From NCBI RefSeq assembly GCF_900113905.1, contig NZ_FORC01000004.1, positions 523,209 to 587,208 of the forward strand: a stretch of 64,000 nucleotides of DNA. The letters run 5' to 3'. The notes under the pieces were generated by a model. That model had not been told where the DNA came from and did not search any database. It was given only the letters and a program-made list of their open reading frames with translations. The position numbers were made by a program, and so were the translations under genes. How positions within the stretch are numbered: position 1 is the stretch's first letter; every line of letters begins with the position of its first letter. This document shows, piece after piece, positions 51,627-59,623 of this stretch. This DNA comes from Phytopseudomonas argentinensis. GTDB lineage: Bacteria > Pseudomonadota > Gammaproteobacteria > Pseudomonadales > Pseudomonadaceae.

Positions 51627-52412
51627 ATGAACATTTCCAAGAAACTGCTCGGTATCGCCATCACCACCGCCGCCCTCGGTTGCGCCACCGCCAATGCCGA
51701 CGACCTGCTGGCCCTGAGCGCAGACGGCAAACTGCTGCACATCGACACAGAGACCCTCACCGTTGCTTCCGACGTGAAACTCAGCGGCGTTTCGAGCCTG
51801 CGGGGCATCGACGTACGCCCGGCCAATGGCTCGCTCTATGGCCTGGATGACGCCGGCCAGCTCTATACCATCAACGCCAAGAGCGGTGCAGCCAGCAAGG
51901 CCGCCAAGCTGAGCCAGGCGCTGCCGGGTAACGGCCCGGTCGTGGTCGACTTCAACCCGGTCGCCGACCGCCTGCGCTTGCTGGCGGCCGATGGCACCAG
52001 CCTGCGCGTCAATGTCGAAAGCGGTGAAGTGGTGGTGGACGGCAAGGTCGCCTACGCCAAGGACGGTCCCTACGCCGGCAAGACCGCCAAGGTGGTAGCC
52101 GGCGCGTACACCAACGCCTACAAGGGCACCGAGAAGACGGCGCTGTACACCGTCGACCTGGCGACGGGCAACCTGATGCTGCAAAACCCGCCAAATGACG
52201 GCATTCAGCAAGTCGTCGGCAAGATTGCCGACGGCCTGCCGAGCGCAGCGCTGGATATCAAGAGCGATGGCAAGGGCGGCAATACCGCCTATCTGCTGAC
52301 CGGTACCACGCTGCACCAGGTCAACCTGGAAACCGGCCAGGCCAGCGCACTGGGTGAGATCAAGAATCTGCCGGCCAACATCATCGACATCGCGGTCCTG
52401 CCAGCCCAGTAA
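51627..52412 (+). CDS. DUF4394 secreted protein
   Basis: 261 aa from ATG 51627 (GAGAGG upstream). Signal peptide (LGCATANA, then DDLLALSADG), then a DUF4394 beta-propeller-like domain: GIDVRPANGSLYGLDDAGQL and VDFNPVADRLRLLAADGTSLRVN are the family's repeats. Exported, function unknown. Its likely promoter matches that of the sigma/anti-sigma operon upstream, so it is probably a target of that sigma factor. Confidence 0.88.
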   Translation: MNISKKLLGIAITTAALGCATANADDLLALSADGKLLHIDTETLTVASDVKLSGVSSLRGIDVRPANGSLYGLDDAGQLYTINAKSGAASKAAKLSQALPGNGPVVVDFNPVADRLRLLAADGTSLRVNVESGEVVVDGKVAYAKDGPYAGKTAKVVAGAYTNAYKGTEKTALYTVDLATGNLMLQNPPNDGIQQVVGKIADGLPSAALDIKSDGKGGNTAYLLTGTTLHQVNLETGQASALGEIKNLPANIIDIAVLPAQ

Positions 52413-52421
52413 GATGATCGT

Positions 52422-52443
52422 GGGAAGGCCACACGGCCTTCCC
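52422..52443. terminator. Terminator between DUF4394 and dienelactone hydrolase genes
   Basis: GGGAAGGCC (52422-52430), loop ACAC, GGCCTTCCC (52435-52443), followed by a T-rich stretch. Serves the rightward gene; the convergent gene ends 12 bases beyond. Confidence 0.8.
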
Positions 52444-52454
52444 TCTCTGTTTCG

Positions 52455-53234
52455 TTACTCGAACACTTCGTCGAGCAGATTATCCATGGCCTTGAACGCC
52501 CGCGCCGCCACCAGCGGATGGTACTGATTGCTGCCGGGGGTGTTGGCCAGAGGGTCGGTAAATGAATGCACCGCCCCGCCGTAGCTGACCAATTGCCAAT
52601 CCACCTTGGCTGCCTTCATTTCCTTCATGAACCCGTCGACCTGTGCCGGCGGTACCGCCGGGTCATCCGCACCATGCAGCACCAGCACCGGCGCCTTGAT
52701 GTTGTTGGCATCAGCGGGATTGGGCGTATCCAGGTTGCCGTGGAAGGACACGAAGGCCTTCAGTGGCGCACCCGAGCGAGCCAGTTCGAGAACCGTGCCG
52801 CCGCCGAAGCAGAAGCCGATCGCACCGAGCCTGGCGGTATCCAGGGCGACCTGGCTGGTTTGCGCCTTGAGCACATCGACAGCCGCCTGGGCGCGCTTGC
52901 GCATCAGCGCACGGTCGCTGCGTACGGTAGTGGCCGCCTGCTTGGCCTCATCGGCGTTGCTGGGGCGAATGCTCTTGCCATACATGTCAGCCACGAACAC
53001 TACGTACTTGTCGCCGGCGGCCCGGGCGGCCTTTTCGGCAGACGCGTCAGTGACGCCCAACCAGTTCGGCACCATCAAAAGGCCCGGACGCGGGTCGCTG
53101 ACCGCATCGTCGTAGACAAGCTTGCCTTCGAACGGCTGGCCATCGATCTCATAGGGGACGTTCTTGACCACCACCCCCGCCTCGGCCAAACCGGCCAAGC
53201 CCAGCAACGCTGCCGACAACAGTGATTTCCTCAT
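52455..53234 (-). CDS. Exported dienelactone-hydrolase family protein
   Basis: 259 aa from ATG 53234. Signal peptide (LLGLAGLAEAG), then a DLH-type alpha/beta hydrolase with nucleophile Cys in IGFCFGGGTVLE, acid in LVLHGADDPAVPP, and His in YGGAVHSFTDP: Cys-Asp-His triad complete. Classical dienelactone hydrolases are cytoplasmic; this exported type has unknown substrates. Convergent with the DUF4394 gene across a terminator. Confidence 0.87.
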   Translation of the reverse strand: MRKSLLSAALLGLAGLAEAGVVVKNVPYEIDGQPFEGKLVYDDAVSDPRPGLLMVPNWLGVTDASAEKAARAAGDKYVVFVADMYGKSIRPSNADEAKQAATTVRSDRALMRKRAQAAVDVLKAQTSQVALDTARLGAIGFCFGGGTVLELARSGAPLKAFVSFHGNLDTPNPADANNIKAPVLVLHGADDPAVPPAQVDGFMKEMKAAKVDWQLVSYGGAVHSFTDPLANTPGSNQYHPLVAARAFKAMDNLLDEVFE

Positions 53235-53345
53235 CGCGTGATTCCCTCTGTCTGTACCCAGTGATGGCAGCCAATGCTGCGCCCGAGCACAAGGAAGCAC
53301 ATTTGCGGCGCCAGGGAAACCCGAGCGCCGCGAGCGAACGGTGGA

Positions 53346-53954
53346 TCAGGCGGCAGCGAACAAGCCGTCGATCTGCGCATGGGCACTGCGCAGTGCATTG
53401 GCTTTCGGCTCCTCGCCGTATGCAAGGCCTTCTGCCCGCACCACCTCGATATCGGTGATGCCCAGGAAGCGCAGCACCAGAATCAGGTAGTCCTCATGGG
53501 CCTGGCCACTGGCCTGGCCGGCGTGGATGCCCCCGGCAGTCGAGGCAATGATCACCTTCTTGCCACCCGCCAGGCCCTTGGGACCATTCTCGTCGTAGGC
53601 GAAGGTCTTGCCGGCAACGCAGACGCGATCGATCCAGGCCTTGAGCTGGCTCGGAATGCTGAAGTTGTACATCGGTGCGCCGATCACGATGGCATCGGCA
53701 GCGAGAAACTCTTCCAGGGTCGCTTCGGCCAGGGCTATTTCGTGGGCCTGGGCAGCGTCGCGCAGCTCAGCTGGCGTGCCACCGGCCACCAGGCTGGCTG
53801 CAGAGAAATGGCTCAGCGCATCGCTGGCCAGGTCGCGGTAAGTCACCTGAACATCGGCCTGGCTGTTTTTCCAGGCTGCGGCGACTGTCGCGCTGAGCTG
53901 ACGGGAAGCAGAGGCGTCGCCGAGAATGCTGGAATCGAGATGCAGAAGTTTCAT
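53346..53954 (-). CDS. azoR: FMN-dependent NADH:quinone oxidoreductase / azoreductase AzoR
   Basis: 202 aa. Flavodoxin-like fold: N-terminal LLHLDSSILGDASASRQL, the FMN-binding PMYNFSIPSQLKAWIDRV and GLAGGKKVIIASTAGG segments. Reduces quinones and azo compounds with NADH. P. aeruginosa has several paralogues; which one cannot be told. Divergent from a LysR regulator gene 138 bases away, with a palindrome between them, the usual arrangement for LysR-controlled reductases. Confidence 0.92.
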   Translation of the reverse strand: MKLLHLDSSILGDASASRQLSATVAAAWKNSQADVQVTYRDLASDALSHFSAASLVAGGTPAELRDAAQAHEIALAEATLEEFLAADAIVIGAPMYNFSIPSQLKAWIDRVCVAGKTFAYDENGPKGLAGGKKVIIASTAGGIHAGQASGQAHEDYLILVLRFLGITDIEVVRAEGLAYGEEPKANALRSAHAQIDGLFAAA

Positions 53955-54047
53955 GAGGGTCTCCTTGAAAGCGGTCAGTGACTGTTCGATGGATTAATCC
54001 TACCGATGAAGCCAATCGCTGATTAGTCGGCAAAAATGCGATGATGC

Positions 54048-54063
54048 GTTCCATCAGTGGAAC
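54048..54063. promoter_or_regulatory. Palindrome between azoR and the LysR gene
   Basis: GTTCCA-TCAG-TGGAAC, perfect 16-bp dyad in the divergent region. Probable LysR-type operator controlling azoR and/or the regulator gene. Confidence 0.5.
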
Positions 54064-54092
54064 AAACTGTTTTCCATGCGCCGGGAGCGTTC

Positions 54093-55073
54093 ATGCAGGA
54101 CCTCAATGACCTGATGTACTTTGCCAAGGTGGTCGAGCACGGCGGCTTCAGCGCCGCCGGACAACAGCTGGGCATTCCCAAATCGCGCCTGTCGCGGCGC
54201 GTGGCCGAGCTCGAGGCACGCCTGGGCGTACGCCTGCTGCAGCGCACCACCCGCAAACTGGCGCTGACCGAAACCGGCGAACGCTACCTGCGCCACTGCC
54301 AGGCGATGCTGCTCGAAGCCGAACAGGCGCAGGAGGCTGTGGCCTCGCTGAGCAGCGAGCCGCGCGGGCGGGTGCGCATGTCTTGCCCCGTCGAACTGGC
54401 ACGCGCCGGGCTGCACCCGGTGATCACCAGCTTTCTGGCCAAATACCCGTTGGTGCAACTCGATGTGGTCCTGACCAACCGCCGCGTGGACCTGCTGCAG
54501 GAGGGCCTCGACGTGGCGCTGCGGGTGCGCGACCAGAGCGACGAGGATCCCTCGCTGATCGCCCGGCAACTGGCGCCCGCCTCCGCTTACCTGGTAGCCG
54601 CTCCGGCATTGCTGCAGGGGCTGGACATCCGCACGCCGGACGATCTGCAACGCTTGCCGGCGCTTGGCGCGGCGGCAAGCGACAGGCGTATCCATCATCT
54701 GCTCAGAAATTCAGCTGGCGTACGCCGTGAAGTGACCCTGGAGGCACGTTTGAGCATCGAAGACTTCGATATCCGCCGAGAGGCAGCGCTGCAGGGGCTG
54801 GGCTTCACCATGCTGCCGCACACCAAGTGCATGGCCGATCTGCAGGCTGGCCGGTTGATCCGCCTGCTGCCGGATTGGAGCCTGCCCGGCGGACACCTGC
54901 AGGTCGTCTACCCTCACCGGCGCGGCATGCTGCCAGCCGTGCGCGCCTGGCTCGAGCATATGATCCAGGCCAGCAGCGAGGGCTGGCTGATGCCTGGAAC
55001 GGACCTGGTTCGCCCTGGGTCAGAGCAACCTGATAACGTTATCCTCCACTCCACCTTACAGGACACCCGATGA
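54093..55073 (+). CDS. LysR-family transcriptional regulator
   Basis: 326 aa from ATG 54093 (GGGAG upstream). LysR helix-turn-helix at about 8-65 (FSAAGQQLGIPKSRLSRRVAEL), then a substrate-binding domain. The CrgA/DhcR-like subgroup often controls adjacent quinone or aldehyde reductases. It is divergent from azoR and overlaps the downstream MFS gene by four bases, so both neighbours may be targets: removal and export of a quinone-like compound is a possible theme. Confidence 0.9.
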   Translation: MQDLNDLMYFAKVVEHGGFSAAGQQLGIPKSRLSRRVAELEARLGVRLLQRTTRKLALTETGERYLRHCQAMLLEAEQAQEAVASLSSEPRGRVRMSCPVELARAGLHPVITSFLAKYPLVQLDVVLTNRRVDLLQEGLDVALRVRDQSDEDPSLIARQLAPASAYLVAAPALLQGLDIRTPDDLQRLPALGAAASDRRIHHLLRNSAGVRREVTLEARLSIEDFDIRREAALQGLGFTMLPHTKCMADLQAGRLIRLLPDWSLPGGHLQVVYPHRRGMLPAVRAWLEHMIQASSEGWLMPGTDLVRPGSEQPDNVILHSTLQDTR

Positions 55074-56269
55074 CCGCCCGCAAGCCCCAGGCACCCGGCC
55101 AGACCGCGCGAATTCTAGCCGTGGTGTTCTTCACCTTCATTGGTTTTCTCTGCGTTGGCCTGCCCCTGGCGGTGCTACCCGGTTTCGTGCTCAATGACCT
55201 GGGCTACGGCTCGGTGATGGCCGGTCTGGTAATCAGCCTGCAGTACCTCGTCACCCTGGTTTCACGGCCAATCACGGGAATGCTGATCGACCGCATCGGC
55301 CCCAAGCGCGCGGTGGTCTACGGTCTGGTCGGCACCCTGGGCAGCGGCGTTCTGACCCTGGCAGCAACCAGCCTGCATGAGGCTTCCGGCGCGATAGGCC
55401 TGGGCCTGCTGCTGGCCGGGCGCGTCGCCTTGGGCATTTCCCAGGCGCTGATCGGTACCGGTTCGATCACCTGGGGTATCGGCCGGGTCGGCGCCGAGAA
55501 CACCGCCCGAGTGATTTCCTGGAACGGTATCGCCTCCTACGGCGCCATCGCCATCGGTGCACCACTGGGCGTGCTGATGGCCTCGACACTCGGCCTGTGG
55601 AGCATTGGCGCGGCCATTACCCTGCTCAGCTTCGGCGCACTGTGGGTGGCACGCGACAAACCGGCCATCCCGGTCATCCAGGGCAAGCGCCTGCCGTTTC
55701 ACAACGTGTTCCTGGCCATCGCCCCCAACGGCCTGGCGCTGGCCCTGGGCTCCATTGGCTTTGGCACCCTGGCGACCTTCGTCACCCTGTATTACGCGAG
55801 CCTTGGCTGGGAGCACGCCGCCTATTGCCTGAGCGCCTTCGGCCTGGCCTTTATCGCCGCGCGGCTGCTGTTCGCCGGCGCCATCGAACGGCGCGGCGGC
55901 TACCGGGTGGCGACTGTTTGCCTGGCGATCGAAACCCTCGGTCTGTTGCTACTGTGGCTGGCGCCGATTCCTGCCCTGGCCTTGTGTGGCGCAGCGCTGA
56001 CCGGCTTCGGCCTGTCGCTGGTGTATCCCGCCCTAGGTGTCGAGGCCATTGGCAACATCCCAGCAGCCAGCCGCAGTTCGGCACTGGGCGCCTACGCGCT
56101 GTTTTTCGACCTGGCCCTCGGCGTCGCCGGCCCGCTGATGGGGCTGGTCGCCACTGCTTACGACTACGGCGCGGTGTTTCTCGCATCGGGCCTGCTGTCG
56201 CTGCTTGGCCTGGGGCTGAGCCTCCTGCTGTTGCGCCGTGCCGAGCGGCCAAAAGCGGTGCAGCCGTGA
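55070..56269 (+). CDS. MFS transporter (YhhS/YfcJ-like)
   Basis: 399 aa, about 12 membrane helices, with the MFS loop-2/3 motif SRPITGMLIDRIGPKRAV near residue 65. The YhhS/YfcJ-type subfamily of drug or sugar exporters is the closest that I recall. It overlaps the LysR gene start-stop (ATGA) and the YjbR gene (GTGA), so three genes form one operon. Confidence 0.88.
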   Translation: MTARKPQAPGQTARILAVVFFTFIGFLCVGLPLAVLPGFVLNDLGYGSVMAGLVISLQYLVTLVSRPITGMLIDRIGPKRAVVYGLVGTLGSGVLTLAATSLHEASGAIGLGLLLAGRVALGISQALIGTGSITWGIGRVGAENTARVISWNGIASYGAIAIGAPLGVLMASTLGLWSIGAAITLLSFGALWVARDKPAIPVIQGKRLPFHNVFLAIAPNGLALALGSIGFGTLATFVTLYYASLGWEHAAYCLSAFGLAFIAARLLFAGAIERRGGYRVATVCLAIETLGLLLLWLAPIPALALCGAALTGFGLSLVYPALGVEAIGNIPAASRSSALGAYALFFDLALGVAGPLMGLVATAYDYGAVFLASGLLSLLGLGLSLLLLRRAERPKAVQP

Positions 56270-56622
56270 CCCGTGACGAACTGATCGCCTTCTGCCTGCA
56301 ACTGCCGGGGGCTCGTGTTGATTACAAATGGGGCAGCAACCAGGTGTTTTCCGTGGCGCACAACAAGATGTTCGCCATCCTCGACTTTCTCGGTGACAAC
56401 CTGGCCTTCAAGGTTGATGACGCCCTATTTCTCGGGTTCACGGATCGCCCAGGCATTCGCCCTGCCCCATACCTGGCGCGTGCTCACTGGATCAGCATGA
56501 ATGGCAGCCAGCCACCGATGGGCGACGAGGAACTGCGTGACCTGCTGACGCGCTCTCACCAGCTTGTGGTGCGGCGCCTGCCCAAGAAGCAGCAGATCAG
56601 CCTGCTGCTCGATCTAGAGTAG
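56266..56622 (+). CDS. MmcQ/YjbR-family protein
   Basis: 118 aa from GTG 56266, which overlaps the MFS stop codon. DELIAFCLQLPGARVDYKWGSNQVFSV is the YjbR N-terminus, WISMNGSQPPMGDEELRDLL the C-terminal helix region. The fold resembles a double-psi DNA-binding or cofactor module, without established function. Last gene of the LysR-MFS-YjbR operon; its end overlaps the convergent DUF1294 gene by nine bases. Confidence 0.87.
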   Translation: MTRDELIAFCLQLPGARVDYKWGSNQVFSVAHNKMFAILDFLGDNLAFKVDDALFLGFTDRPGIRPAPYLARAHWISMNGSQPPMGDEELRDLLTRSHQLVVRRLPKKQQISLLLDLE

Positions 56623-57336
56623 GCTGCGCAACCAGCCGCTGATGTAGGCGCCATCGAGCAACAACTGGTCGATCCAGATCATTTGATGCAGCACCACGAT
56701 GGCCCAGAACACCAGTTGATAGGACACCTTGCGCGTCTTGTGTCGCAATACCTGCTGGGCCACCAGCGCGCCCGGCCAGCCGCCGGCCAATTCGACCAGG
56801 TGCAAGGTCTTTTCCGGGGTACGCCGGCGACCTTGCTGGGCGCTGCTCTTGTCGTGCCAATAGAGGAAGAAGCACAGCACGCTGGCCAGCGGATAGAGCA
56901 GCAAGGGCCACATCACTCCGCCAGCCAGCCAGTGCAGCGCGCCCAGTAGCGGCAAGCCGCACAACGCAGCGAAGATCACCCATTTGGCGATGGGGTTACG
57001 TAGCACCACTGATGGCTGACGCTTGCCTGCTTTGGCAGCTCGCGTCGGTGCCGGCCGGGTTTTGCGCGAAGGCGCAGCGGTTCGCGGCTTAACGCGAATC
57101 TGCGGCTGGTCGATGGCCAGTTCCCCCGCCAGGCGCAGATGCTCGGCCCGCAAACGGCCACGTTCGTCGCGCCCGGCCACGAACAGCACCTGGTCACCGG
57201 CAGAAGGCCGGCGGTCCCCGCGCATTGCCGAAATGTGCGCAAATACCTCATCGCCGCCAGCAAGGGGCTGGATGAACCCAAAGCCCTTGTCATCGTCCCA
57301 GTGCCTGATGCGGCCGGCCTGTTCCCTGCTGTGCAT
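56614..57336 (-). CDS. Cold-shock domain fused to DUF1294 membrane domain
   Basis: 240 aa from ATG 57336 (AAGGA five bases upstream). N-terminal cold-shock domain, about residues 8-65, with RNP1-like KGFGFIQ and EVFAHIS; a basic, Ala/Pro-rich linker (about 80-110); then a DUF1294 domain with about four membrane helices and the WHDKSSAQQGRRRTPEKTLH and GGWPGALVAQQVLRHKT motifs. A nucleic-acid-binding domain tethered to the inner membrane. Function unknown. Confidence 0.9.
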   Translation of the reverse strand: MHSREQAGRIRHWDDDKGFGFIQPLAGGDEVFAHISAMRGDRRPSAGDQVLFVAGRDERGRLRAEHLRLAGELAIDQPQIRVKPRTAAPSRKTRPAPTRAAKAGKRQPSVVLRNPIAKWVIFAALCGLPLLGALHWLAGGVMWPLLLYPLASVLCFFLYWHDKSSAQQGRRRTPEKTLHLVELAGGWPGALVAQQVLRHKTRKVSYQLVFWAIVVLHQMIWIDQLLLDGAYISGWLRSLL

Positions 57337-57359
57337 GTGCGTCCTTAGCGGTTGGGCGA

Positions 57360-58190
57360 TCAGCCCTCTGCCGTGCTCCAGTCGATCCAGCCGAATTGCC
57401 AGGTGGCCAGAATCAGCAGGCCGAAGGCGATCCGGTACCAGGCGAACACCGCATAGCTGTGATTGGCGATGAACACCAGCAGCGCACGAACCGTGATCAT
57501 GGCGACGATGAAGGTGGTGACAAAGCCAATGGCGAATACCGGCAGATCGCTCCATTGCAGGATGTCCCGGTACTTGTAGAGCGAGTAAACGGTAGCGGCG
57601 ACCATGGTCGGCATGGCCAGAAAAAACGAGAACTCGGTGGCCGCCTTGCGTGACAGCCCGAACAGCAGGCCGCCGATGATGGTCGAGCCGGAACGGGAAG
57701 TACCCGGGATCAATGCCAGGCACTGGGCGAAGCCGACCTTGAGGGCCAGTTTCCAGTCCATGTCGTCGACCGATTCGGCAACGATGCGGTGCTGACGCTT
57801 CTCGGCCCAGAGCATCACCACGCCGCCAATGACCAGCGCGGCGCTGACGGTAATCGGGTTGAACAGCCAATGCTCGATGAGATCGGCGAATAGCAGGCCG
57901 AGCACCACCGCCGGAAAGAAGGCGATCATCAGATTGACGGTGAAGCGCCGCGCCATCGGATCACTGCCCAGGCCGCTGACCACCGAGAGGATGCGCTGGC
58001 GGAACTCCCACATCACCGCGAGAATGGCGCCCAGCTGGATGATGATCTTGAATGCCGTGGCACGTTCGCCATTGAAGTTCAGCAAGTCACCCACCACGAT
58101 CAGGTGTCCGGTGCTGGAAATGGGCAGAAATTCGGTGAGGCCTTCAACGATACCCAGAATCAGCGCCTGAAAAGCGAGCCAACTGTCCAT
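57360..58190 (-). CDS. uppP: Undecaprenyl-diphosphatase UppP (BacA)
   Basis: 276 aa from ATG 58190 (AAGGAG six bases upstream). Dephosphorylates undecaprenyl pyrophosphate to recycle the lipid carrier of peptidoglycan synthesis. Catalytic motifs: GIVEGLTEFLPISSTGHL and IPGTSRSGSTIIGG. About eight membrane helices. An open frame continues upstream of this start but has no good ribosome site. Loss causes bacitracin sensitivity in other bacteria. Confidence 0.95.
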   Translation of the reverse strand: MDSWLAFQALILGIVEGLTEFLPISSTGHLIVVGDLLNFNGERATAFKIIIQLGAILAVMWEFRQRILSVVSGLGSDPMARRFTVNLMIAFFPAVVLGLLFADLIEHWLFNPITVSAALVIGGVVMLWAEKRQHRIVAESVDDMDWKLALKVGFAQCLALIPGTSRSGSTIIGGLLFGLSRKAATEFSFFLAMPTMVAATVYSLYKYRDILQWSDLPVFAIGFVTTFIVAMITVRALLVFIANHSYAVFAWYRIAFGLLILATWQFGWIDWSTAEG

Positions 58191-58333
58191 CGAAACTCCT
58201 TGGGAAGGGTGCCAGATGCACTGGCTGGAAAGGGATTGTCTCTCGGACTGGAGGCGCTGATGGAGGTTCCAGCGCGGCCGAAAAAAGCGGCAGTTATAAA
58301 GCACTGACCGGCAATTTCAAAACGCTATCAACT

Positions 58334-58351
58334 GGGAAATGACATTTTCCC
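58334..58351. promoter_or_regulatory. Palindrome upstream of pnuC
   Basis: GGGAAA-TGACAT-TTTCCC, an 18-bp dyad with a 6-base centre between uppP and pnuC, 76 bases before the pnuC start. Possible operator for the NAD-salvage operon; the factor is unknown. Confidence 0.4.
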
Positions 58352-58426
58352 GCCGGGCGAATGATCACGCCGCCACGACAAGCGCTAGAATGCGCGGCCA
58401 TTCCGTCGTCACTCGCCAGAGGTCAC

Positions 58427-58990
58427 ATGTCACCGCTCGAACTCTGCGCCTCGCTGCTCGGCCTGATCGCCGTCTGGCTGACTGTGCGTCAGAACCCCTG
58501 GTGCTGGCCGGTTGGCCTGGTCATGGTCGTGCTCTACGCCTGGCTGTTCTTTCAAGCCAGGCTCTATTCCAACACGCTTTTGCAATGCATCTATGCGGCC
58601 CTGCAGCTCTATGGCTGGTGGCATTGGACACGTGGCGATCGTCCTGACGAGCGTCTCCAGGTGTCGAGCCTGGCTTGGCGTCAAACCTGCTCAGGGCTCG
58701 CGCTGGGCGTGCTCGGCTCACTGTTGCTGGGCCTGCTGATGACGACCTTCACCGACGCCAGCGCACCCTGGCAGGATGCCACGCTCTGTGCCTTCAGCCT
58801 GGTTGCGCAACTCTGGATGGCCAAGAAGCGCCTGCAGTGCTGGACACTCTGGGTGTTGCTCGATGTGCTGTTCGTTGCGCTGTTTATTGACCAGGAGCTG
58901 TACCTCACCGCGGCGCTGTACGCCCTGTTCACGTTGCTCGCCTGTCATGGCTGGCTGAGCTGGCGGCGCGAATTGGTCGCCCGGCGCTGA
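58427..58990 (+). CDS. pnuC: Nicotinamide riboside transporter PnuC
   Basis: 187 aa from ATG 58427 (AGAGG upstream). Seven hydrophobic helices with the PnuC signatures VRQNPWCWPVG (near residue 25) and LYGWWHWTRG (near residue 62), and the C-terminal LYLTAALYALFTLLACHGW. Facilitates nicotinamide riboside uptake, trapped by a kinase; the next gene, starting in its stop codon, encodes an NadR-type kinase. Together they form a minimal NAD+ salvage operon. Confidence 0.92.
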   Translation: MSPLELCASLLGLIAVWLTVRQNPWCWPVGLVMVVLYAWLFFQARLYSNTLLQCIYAALQLYGWWHWTRGDRPDERLQVSSLAWRQTCSGLALGVLGSLLLGLLMTTFTDASAPWQDATLCAFSLVAQLWMAKKRLQCWTLWVLLDVLFVALFIDQELYLTAALYALFTLLACHGWLSWRRELVARR

Positions 58991-59520
58991 TGAAAGTCCT
59001 GGTTCTGACCGGCCCCGAATCCACTGGCAAGAGCTGGCTGGCGAGCGAGCTGCAGCGGCGCTTCGGCGGTATTGTGGTCGGTGAATACGTACGCCATTTC
59101 ATCGACAGCCAGCAGCGCGATACCTGCTATGCCGACATTTCCGCTATCGCCAGGGGCCAGCTCGCATGGGAGGATGCGGCGCGGGCGCAGCGCCCCGACC
59201 TGCTGATTCTGGATACCCATCTGCTGAGCAATATCCTCTGGAGCCGCACTCTGTTTGGCGATTGCCCGGACTGGATGGAGCCTGCACTGCTTTGCCGGGA
59301 CTATCACCTTCATCTTCTGCTCGACCCGCGCGGTGTCGAGTGGGTGGGCGACGGGCAGCGTTGCCAGCCTGAGCTGACCCAGCGGCTGGCCTTCTACCAG
59401 GCTTGCGCAACCTGGCTAACGGCCCACGGCCAGAACGTGACACCAATCGCCGGCTCCTGGAGCGAACGCCAGGCAGCTGCGCTACAGCGGGTGGGGAGCT
59501 GGCTGCGGCTCGACCCGTAG
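58990..59520 (+). CDS. NadR-type ribosylnicotinamide kinase domain protein
   Basis: 176 aa. P-loop GPESTGKSWLASEL at the N-terminus, VGEYVRHFID and the LILDTHLLSNILWS segment match the C-terminal kinase domain of NadR; no adenylyltransferase or repressor domain is present. It should phosphorylate nicotinamide riboside to NMN, trapping substrate brought in by PnuC. It overlaps pnuC by one base (TGATG). Confidence 0.9.
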   Translation: MKVLVLTGPESTGKSWLASELQRRFGGIVVGEYVRHFIDSQQRDTCYADISAIARGQLAWEDAARAQRPDLLILDTHLLSNILWSRTLFGDCPDWMEPALLCRDYHLHLLLDPRGVEWVGDGQRCQPELTQRLAFYQACATWLTAHGQNVTPIAGSWSERQAAALQRVGSWLRLDP

Positions 59521-59623
59521 CGATGCACAAATTGTCGGCTAACGCCGCGTGGCACCTTGCCATTAATCGATAGCATGGGCATAAAGGAACACGACTAGAA
59601 CAACGCAACAAGGACGTCCCCCC

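Noticed and set aside
58191..58426. Riboswitch upstream of pnuC
   Set aside because: The region has a simple dyad but no fold or conserved boxes that I recognise as an NAD, TPP or other riboswitch.
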